Shown: one piece after another, positions 4,711 through 10,998 of the stretch
Layout: each line of letters begins with the position of its first letter
Numbering within the stretch: the stretch's first letter is position 1
Source: an uncultured Eubacteriales bacterium
Lineage (GTDB): Bacteria; Bacillota; Clostridia; Christensenellales; Aristaeellaceae
Assembly (NCBI GenBank): GCA_944353735.1
Contig: CALVPU010000174.1
Span: 1-10,998, forward strand
Length of the DNA: 10,998 nt
Reading direction: 5' to 3'
The notes under the pieces: model-generated
Seen by the model: the letters and a program-made list of their open reading frames with translations, nothing else
Told to the model about the DNA's origin: nothing
The model's database searches: none
Translations under genes and position numbers: made by a program

Positions 4711-6033
4711 CTACCGCCTTTCTTCGTCGTCAGAGGGGTTGTCAGGAACCGGGTCGGGCAGGCGCTCGACGAGCGCCCATTCGACGCGGCGGTCGACGAT
4801 CTCGGTCACCTGAATGCGCAGCCCGAAACATTCGACCACCGGACGGGCGCCGTCGGCGGGGATCTCGGTCAGCTGGCTGAACACCAGTCCGCCGAGGGTG
4901 TCGTACTCCTCGTCGAGGTCAAGCGGCGCGCCAGTCGCCTTGGCAAGCGATTCCAGATCGGTCGAGCCCGCCATGCGCCAGCACTTTTCGCCCAGCGGCA
5001 TGATGTCCTCGTCCTCATTGGGATCGAATTCGTCGTAGATGTTGCCGACGATCTCCTCCAGCAGGTCCTCGAGCGTGATCAGGCCGCTGGTGCCGCCGTA
5101 CTCGTCGATGACGATCGCCATGTGCTGCTTCTGGGTCTGCATCTCGCGAAACAGCACGTCCGTGCGCACCGACTCGGGCACGAGGTAGGGCGGGCGGACC
5201 AGCGCGCGCACCGGGCGGTCGTCGCCGCGGCAGCGGCTGAGCAGGAAGTCGCGCGAGGTGAGCACGCCGAGGATGTTGTCGATGTTGCCTTCGTAGACGG
5301 GAAAGCGCGACAGACCGCTCTCGGCGATGGTGGAGAGCACTTCGTCGGCGGTGGCGTCGGCGTCGATGGCGGTGATGTCCCGCCGGTGGACCATGCAGTC
5401 GAAGGCGATCATGCTGTGGAACTCGAAGATGTTCTCGATCATTTCCTTTTTATCGGATTCGATCGCGCCCTCTTCCTCGCCGAGATCCATCATCATGCGG
5501 ATCTCCTTCTCCGTCACGCGCTCGGCATTTCCGCCGGGACGGATGTGCAGCGGCCGCAGGATCGCGAAGCCGATGCCGTAGGCGGCGACCATGATCGGCG
5601 TCAGCACCCGCAGGATGAATTCGGCGGGCGCGGCGAGGCAGCGAATCGCGCCCTGCGGCGCGTGGGCGGCGGCGCTGCCGGGCACGATCAGAGCCAGCGC
5701 CATGGCGACCACAGCGTAGACGATCAACAGCGCCAGCACGCACAGCCATACCGGCAGGCGCAGCGCCTCCGCTGCCGCCGGCGCCGCCCAGCTCAGCAGC
5801 GAAGCGGCGGACGCCGACATCAGCAGAGCGAACGCCATGCGGAAGTCGCCGCGACCGCGGTCGTAGCGGTCGAGCAGCCGGACCAACCGGCGCGCGGCGG
5901 GATCGTCCGCCTTGGCGCGCTCGCGCACGTCGTCCTCGTCGATGCTGGGCATCGCGGCGTTGAGCGCGCAGACGACGGAGGCAAGAAACAGAAACAGGAC
6001 CGACAGGATACATGGACCGAAGGGGTCTGCCAT
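4711..6033 (-). CDS. CNNM/HlyC-CorC family membrane protein with CBS pair, atypical membrane domain
   Basis: A 440-residue inner-membrane protein. Hydrophobic segments at about 5-27, 66-84, 96-118 and 138-158 form a DUF21-like membrane domain. The acidic helical linker VTEKEIRMMMDLGEEEG (173-189) follows, then a CBS pair (about 212-330) with the strongly conserved DEYGGTSGLITLEDLLEEIV (310-329), then a CorC/HlyC C-terminal domain (about 345-422). Family members are linked to Mg2+ export or efflux regulation. The soluble half is canonical. The membrane half is not: the usual A-S-E-x-A after helix 1 reads ALNAAM, GNN reads LMSAS, and GE-x-x-PK reads ALIVPG. Ion transport by the usual site is therefore doubtful. 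The start at 6033 has GGGAGG 7 bases upstream. It is the first gene of the leftward operon. Confidence 0.85.
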   Translation of the reverse strand: MADPFGPCILSVLFLFLASVVCALNAAMPSIDEDDVRERAKADDPAARRLVRLLDRYDRGRGDFRMAFALLMSASAASLLSWAAPAAAEALRLPVWLCVLALLIVYAVVAMALALIVPGSAAAHAPQGAIRCLAAPAEFILRVLTPIMVAAYGIGFAILRPLHIRPGGNAERVTEKEIRMMMDLGEEEGAIESDKKEMIENIFEFHSMIAFDCMVHRRDITAIDADATADEVLSTIAESGLSRFPVYEGNIDNILGVLTSRDFLLSRCRGDDRPVRALVRPPYLVPESVRTDVLFREMQTQKQHMAIVIDEYGGTSGLITLEDLLEEIVGNIYDEFDPNEDEDIMPLGEKCWRMAGSTDLESLAKATGAPLDLDEEYDTLGGLVFSQLTEIPADGARPVVECFGLRIQVTEIVDRRVEWALVERLPDPVPDNPSDDEERR

Positions 6034-6086
6034 CCGGGGAACCTCCCTTTGCGATAGAGTGGACGCCGGTCGGCGCCGTCGCTACC

Positions 6087-6095
6087 ATTATAGCA
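6087..6095 (-). promoter_or_regulatory. Extended -10 promoter of the leftward CNNM-xpt operon
   Basis: On the minus strand TGC-TATAAT lies at 6095-6087, a perfect -10 with a TGn extension. The -35 is poor (TGGGAA at 6115-6110, 17-base spacer), which a TGn extension often compensates. The expected start is near 6080, leaving a leader of about 45 bases with a GGGAGG site. That is too short for a Mg2+ or purine riboswitch. Confidence 0.65.
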
Positions 6096-6159
6096 TATCC
6101 CGGCGCAGTTTCCCAGCACATTCGGAAATTTTATCCGCTTTTCTGCGCCGCAGCGCCTG

Positions 6160-6188
6160 TTGCCCGCGGCGGCAAAGCGTGCTATAAT
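6160..6188 (+). promoter_or_regulatory. Promoter of the tRNA nucleotidyltransferase gene
   Basis: The -35 TTGCCC (6160-6165) and a perfect -10 TATAAT (6183-6188) have a 17-base spacer, with TGC directly before the -10. The expected start is near 6195, about 30 bases before the ATG. The same 11-mer TGCTATAATGG appears on the opposite strand in the leftward promoter. Confidence 0.75.
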
Positions 6189-6225
6189 GGGGAAGGGCTC
6201 CTGAAGCGGAGCCGAGGAGGCGGCG

Positions 6226-7602
6226 ATGGCACAGTCGAAGGATCGGGAACTGGCGCGCGCGGTTGCGCGGGACGTCGCGGCGCGCGGCGGGCGCGCGTAC
6301 TACGTCGGCGGCGTGGTGCGCGACGAGTTGATGGGATTGGACAGCAAGGACGTCGACATCGAGGTCTACGGCGTTTCCCCGCAGGCGCTGCGCGAGGTGC
6401 TGGCAGCGCACGGGCGCGTGGTGGAGAAGGGCGCGGCGTTCGGCGTGCTGAGCATCGAGCACACCAACCTCGACGTCGCCATGCCCCGGCGCGAGCGCCG
6501 CACCGGCGAGCGCCACCGCGATTTCGACGTTTCGGTCGACCCGTCGCTCACGCCGCGCGAGGCGAGCATGCGCCGCGACTTTACGATCAACGCCATGATG
6601 CGCGACGTGCTCACCGGCGAGTGGATCGACTGCTGGAACGGTCGCGCCGACCTCGCCGCGCGCGTAATTCGCTGCGTCAGCGCGGCGACCTTTCCCGAGG
6701 ATGCGCTGCGCGTGTTTCGCGCCGCCCAGTTCGCCGCGCGGCTGGACGCGCAGATCGAGCCGGAAACGCTGGCGCTGTGCGCGCGCATCGACGTGGCGCA
6801 GGTCTCGCACGAGCGCGTGTTCGATGAGCTGTGCAAGGCGCTGCTCAAGGCGGAAAAGCCGTCGGTGTTTTTCCGCGCGCTGGCGCGAATGAACCATCTG
6901 CGCGAGTTCTTTCCCGAGGTGGACGATTGCCGGGGCGTGGCGCAGAGCCCAAAGTTCCATCCCGAGGGCGACGTGTTCGAGCACACCATGCTCGTGCTCG
7001 ATTGCGCCGCCGCGCTGCGCGCGCGCGCGAAGGAACCGCTGGCATTGATGCTCGCGGCGCTTCTGCACGACGTCGGCAAGCGCGCCGCCACGCAGGTGCA
7101 GCCGGATGGCAGGATTACCGCCTACGGTCACGAGACGCTGGGCGTGGCGATCGCCGAACGCCAGCTCAGGCGGCTGACGAACAACGCCCGCCTGATCCGC
7201 AGCGTCTGCAGCCATGTGGCGCTGCACATGCGCCCGAACATGCTCGCCGCGCACCGCTCGCGCAAGCGCAAGACGCGGGCGATGTTCGACCTGAGCGCCT
7301 GTCCGGAGGACCTGATTCTCCTGTCGCGCGCGGATGCCAGCGGCAAGCTCGACGCGCCCTATGACGAATCGCTGGAACGCTTTCTGTTTGAACGCCTCGA
7401 GGATTATCGCGCCGTGCTGCGCGAACCGATGGTTACCGGCGCCGACCTCATCGCCGCCGGCCTCAGGCCGGGACCGTCGTTTGCCGTGCTGCTTGACCGC
7501 GCGCGGCAGCTGCGCTTTGCCGGTCTCTCGCGCGAAAACGCCCTGCGTCAGGTGCTGGCGGAAGTGTCGGCACTGAAAATGAAGGGAAAGCTGCAAACAT
7601 AG
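6226..7602 (+). CDS. CCA tRNA nucleotidyltransferase with HD domain
   Basis: A 458-residue enzyme of class II nucleotidyltransferases that adds CCA, or part of it, to tRNA 3' ends. The N-terminal domain has YYVGGVVRDELMG (25-37), the metal-binding D42-V-D44, TGERHRDF (93-100) and RRDFTINAM (116-124). The nucleotide-specificity region EDALRVFRAAQFAAR (158-172) and ERVFDEL (196-202) follow. A C-terminal HD phosphohydrolase-like domain follows, with H253 (FEHTM), H281-D282 (LLHDVGK) and H302. The start at 6226 has GGAGG 5 bases upstream and a good promoter. Sequence alone does not tell a full CCA-adding enzyme from a CC- or A-adding one, so I give no symbol. The HD domain could have 2',3'-cyclic phosphodiesterase or phosphatase activity. 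It is a single-gene unit closed by a terminator. Confidence 0.88.
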   Translation: MAQSKDRELARAVARDVAARGGRAYYVGGVVRDELMGLDSKDVDIEVYGVSPQALREVLAAHGRVVEKGAAFGVLSIEHTNLDVAMPRRERRTGERHRDFDVSVDPSLTPREASMRRDFTINAMMRDVLTGEWIDCWNGRADLAARVIRCVSAATFPEDALRVFRAAQFAARLDAQIEPETLALCARIDVAQVSHERVFDELCKALLKAEKPSVFFRALARMNHLREFFPEVDDCRGVAQSPKFHPEGDVFEHTMLVLDCAAALRARAKEPLALMLAALLHDVGKRAATQVQPDGRITAYGHETLGVAIAERQLRRLTNNARLIRSVCSHVALHMRPNMLAAHRSRKRKTRAMFDLSACPEDLILLSRADASGKLDAPYDESLERFLFERLEDYRAVLREPMVTGADLIAAGLRPGPSFAVLLDRARQLRFAGLSRENALRQVLAEVSALKMKGKLQT

Positions 7603-7633
7603 CCTAAATAAGACGGACTAAAACCATGATTTT

Positions 7634-7665
7634 CCGGCATTTGATCTCGGTCATGCCGGTTTTTT
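7634..7665 (+). terminator. Intrinsic terminator after the tRNA nucleotidyltransferase gene
   Basis: The stem CCGGCAT / ATGCCGG (7634-7640 and 7653-7659) with a 12-base loop is followed directly by six T (7660-7665). It begins 31 bases after the stop codon. It isolates rpoB from the upstream gene, so rpoB needs its own promoter. Confidence 0.88.
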
Positions 7666-7731
7666 ATGTTAAAAGTTGAATTTACCATGCAGAAACCGGA
7701 AAAATCCCCCATTTCAGGGCGCATAGAGGGC

Positions 7732-7760
7732 TTGACGCGCGAGGAAAACTATGATAAACT
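7732..7760 (+). promoter_or_regulatory. Candidate rpoB promoter
   Basis: The -35 TTGACG (7732-7737, 5 of 6) and -10 TAAACT (7755-7760, 4 of 6) are 17 bases apart, with TGA just before the -10 as an extended element. Start of transcription is expected near 7767, about 200 bases upstream of rpoB. An alternative -10, TATACT at 7763-7768, has a better sequence but a 25-base spacing from this -35. Confidence 0.65.
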
Positions 7761-7763
7761 AAT

Positions 7764-7778
7764 ATACTGCGTTAGTAT
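7764..7778 (+). promoter_or_regulatory. Palindrome at the predicted transcription start of rpoB
   Basis: ATACT-N5-AGTAT (7764-7768 and 7774-7778) overlaps a second inverted pair, CTAA (7759-7762) with TTAG (7772-7775). Its place on the predicted +1 suits an operator or a 5'-terminal stabilising hairpin. It is short and could be chance. Confidence 0.3.
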
Positions 7779-7788
7779 GGACGAAAAT

Positions 7789-7840
7789 CCGCTTTTGAGG
7801 AGTTTGCGGTGAAAAGCGGCGGAATTTCTCCGCTTTTCAC
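7789..7840 (+). promoter_or_regulatory. rpoB leader with two mutually exclusive helices
   Basis: The segment GTGAAAAGCGG (7809-7819) pairs perfectly over 11 bp with CCGCTTTTCAC (7830-7840). Its AAAAGCGG part (7812-7819) also pairs over 8 bp with CCGCTTTT at 7789-7796. The two helices cannot form together. The downstream one is stronger and is followed by seven A, so it is not a terminator. A further hairpin lies at 7904-7931. Function as a switch is inference. Confidence 0.45.
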
Positions 7841-7964
7841 AAAAAAATCATCCGAAAATGACAATGGAGGGGCGCGCTTCCCCGAAATTTTACGGCGGGT
7901 TCGGTCCTTGTCATGCCGTTCGGCGAAGGACGGCGGTTCGACTTTGGAAGGCAGGGGTGATTGA
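7809..7964 (+). CDS. Possible leader ORF of 51 codons before rpoB
   Basis: A GTG at 7809 with AGGAG 6 bases upstream (7798-7802) opens a frame that ends at TGA 7962-7964, 4 bases before the rpoB ATG. The product begins KSGGISPLFTKKSS and ends STLEGRGD; I recognise no domain. Its start codon forms the base of the left arm of the leader hairpin, so folding would control its translation. Against it: the codon choice (TTA, AGG, CGG) is unlike rpoB, and an open frame of this size is common in GC-rich DNA. If real, it would be coupled to rpoB by the near-overlap. Confidence 0.25.
   Translation: MKSGGISPLFTKKSSENDNGGARFPEILRRVRSLSCRSAKDGGSTLEGRGD
7904..7931 (+). promoter_or_regulatory. Second hairpin in the rpoB leader
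   Basis: GTCCTT (7904-7909) pairs with AAGGAC (7926-7931), with an inner GCC/GGC stem (7915-7917 and 7922-7924). It ends 22 bases before the rpoB ribosome binding site, so it does not hide that site by itself. Confidence 0.35.
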
Positions 7965-7968
7965 AGGT

Positions 7969-10998
<3,030 letters not shown>

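Noticed and set aside
6034..6086. Mg2+ or purine riboswitch ahead of the CNNM-xpt operon
   Set aside because: The leader from the predicted start is about 45 bases, far too short for either riboswitch, and no conserved core is visible.
6088..7596. A 502-codon open frame on the minus strand
   Set aside because: It is antisense to the tRNA nucleotidyltransferase gene, whose motifs are clear. It would also run through the divergent promoter region.

Overview
The window looks like chromosomal DNA of a GC-rich member of the Clostridia (Firmicutes). The evidence is a DivIC-type cell-division gene, a Bacillus-like xanthine phosphoribosyltransferase, strong GGAGG ribosome binding sites, TGn-TATAAT promoters, and an RpoB whose N-terminus (MVHPVQ...TRMSFARIEE) is of the clostridial kind. 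I cannot name the species.

Layout. Positions 1-30 may be the tail of an upstream gene. A small divIC/ftsB-like gene (94-369, +) ends at a strong hairpin (390-428). Next is about 440 bases without a gene, holding a 33-base repeat in two copies. From 6033 down to 813 all genes lie on the minus strand. The first four form a GC-rich run with short gaps: a CNNM/HlyC-like membrane protein, xanthine phosphoribosyltransferase (xpt), a NagD-like HAD phosphatase and an alpha/beta-hydrolase esterase. They are followed by an AT-richer block of four small genes: DUF4160, DUF2442, a charged 128-residue protein, and a cysteine-rich zinc-ribbon protein. The block looks like accessory DNA inserted between conserved genes.

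At 6034-6225 two extended -10 promoters point away from each other. The leftward one serves the CNNM operon. The rightward one serves a tRNA nucleotidyltransferase with an HD domain (6226-7602), which ends at an intrinsic terminator (7634-7665). A 366-base intergenic region follows, with a promoter at 7732-7760 and a roughly 200-base structured leader. The rpoB gene then starts at 7969 and runs off the right edge after 1010 codons. There is no rplL next to rpoB.

Possible novelty is in two places. One is the AT-rich cassette: a DUF4160-DUF2442 pair that could be a toxin-antitoxin-like module, plus a zinc-ribbon gene whose 3' end repeats its own 5' end. The other is the rpoB leader, which has mutually exclusive helices and a 51-codon open frame with its own ribosome binding site that stops 4 bases before rpoB. 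Neither amounts to a demonstrated new system; both are testable candidates.
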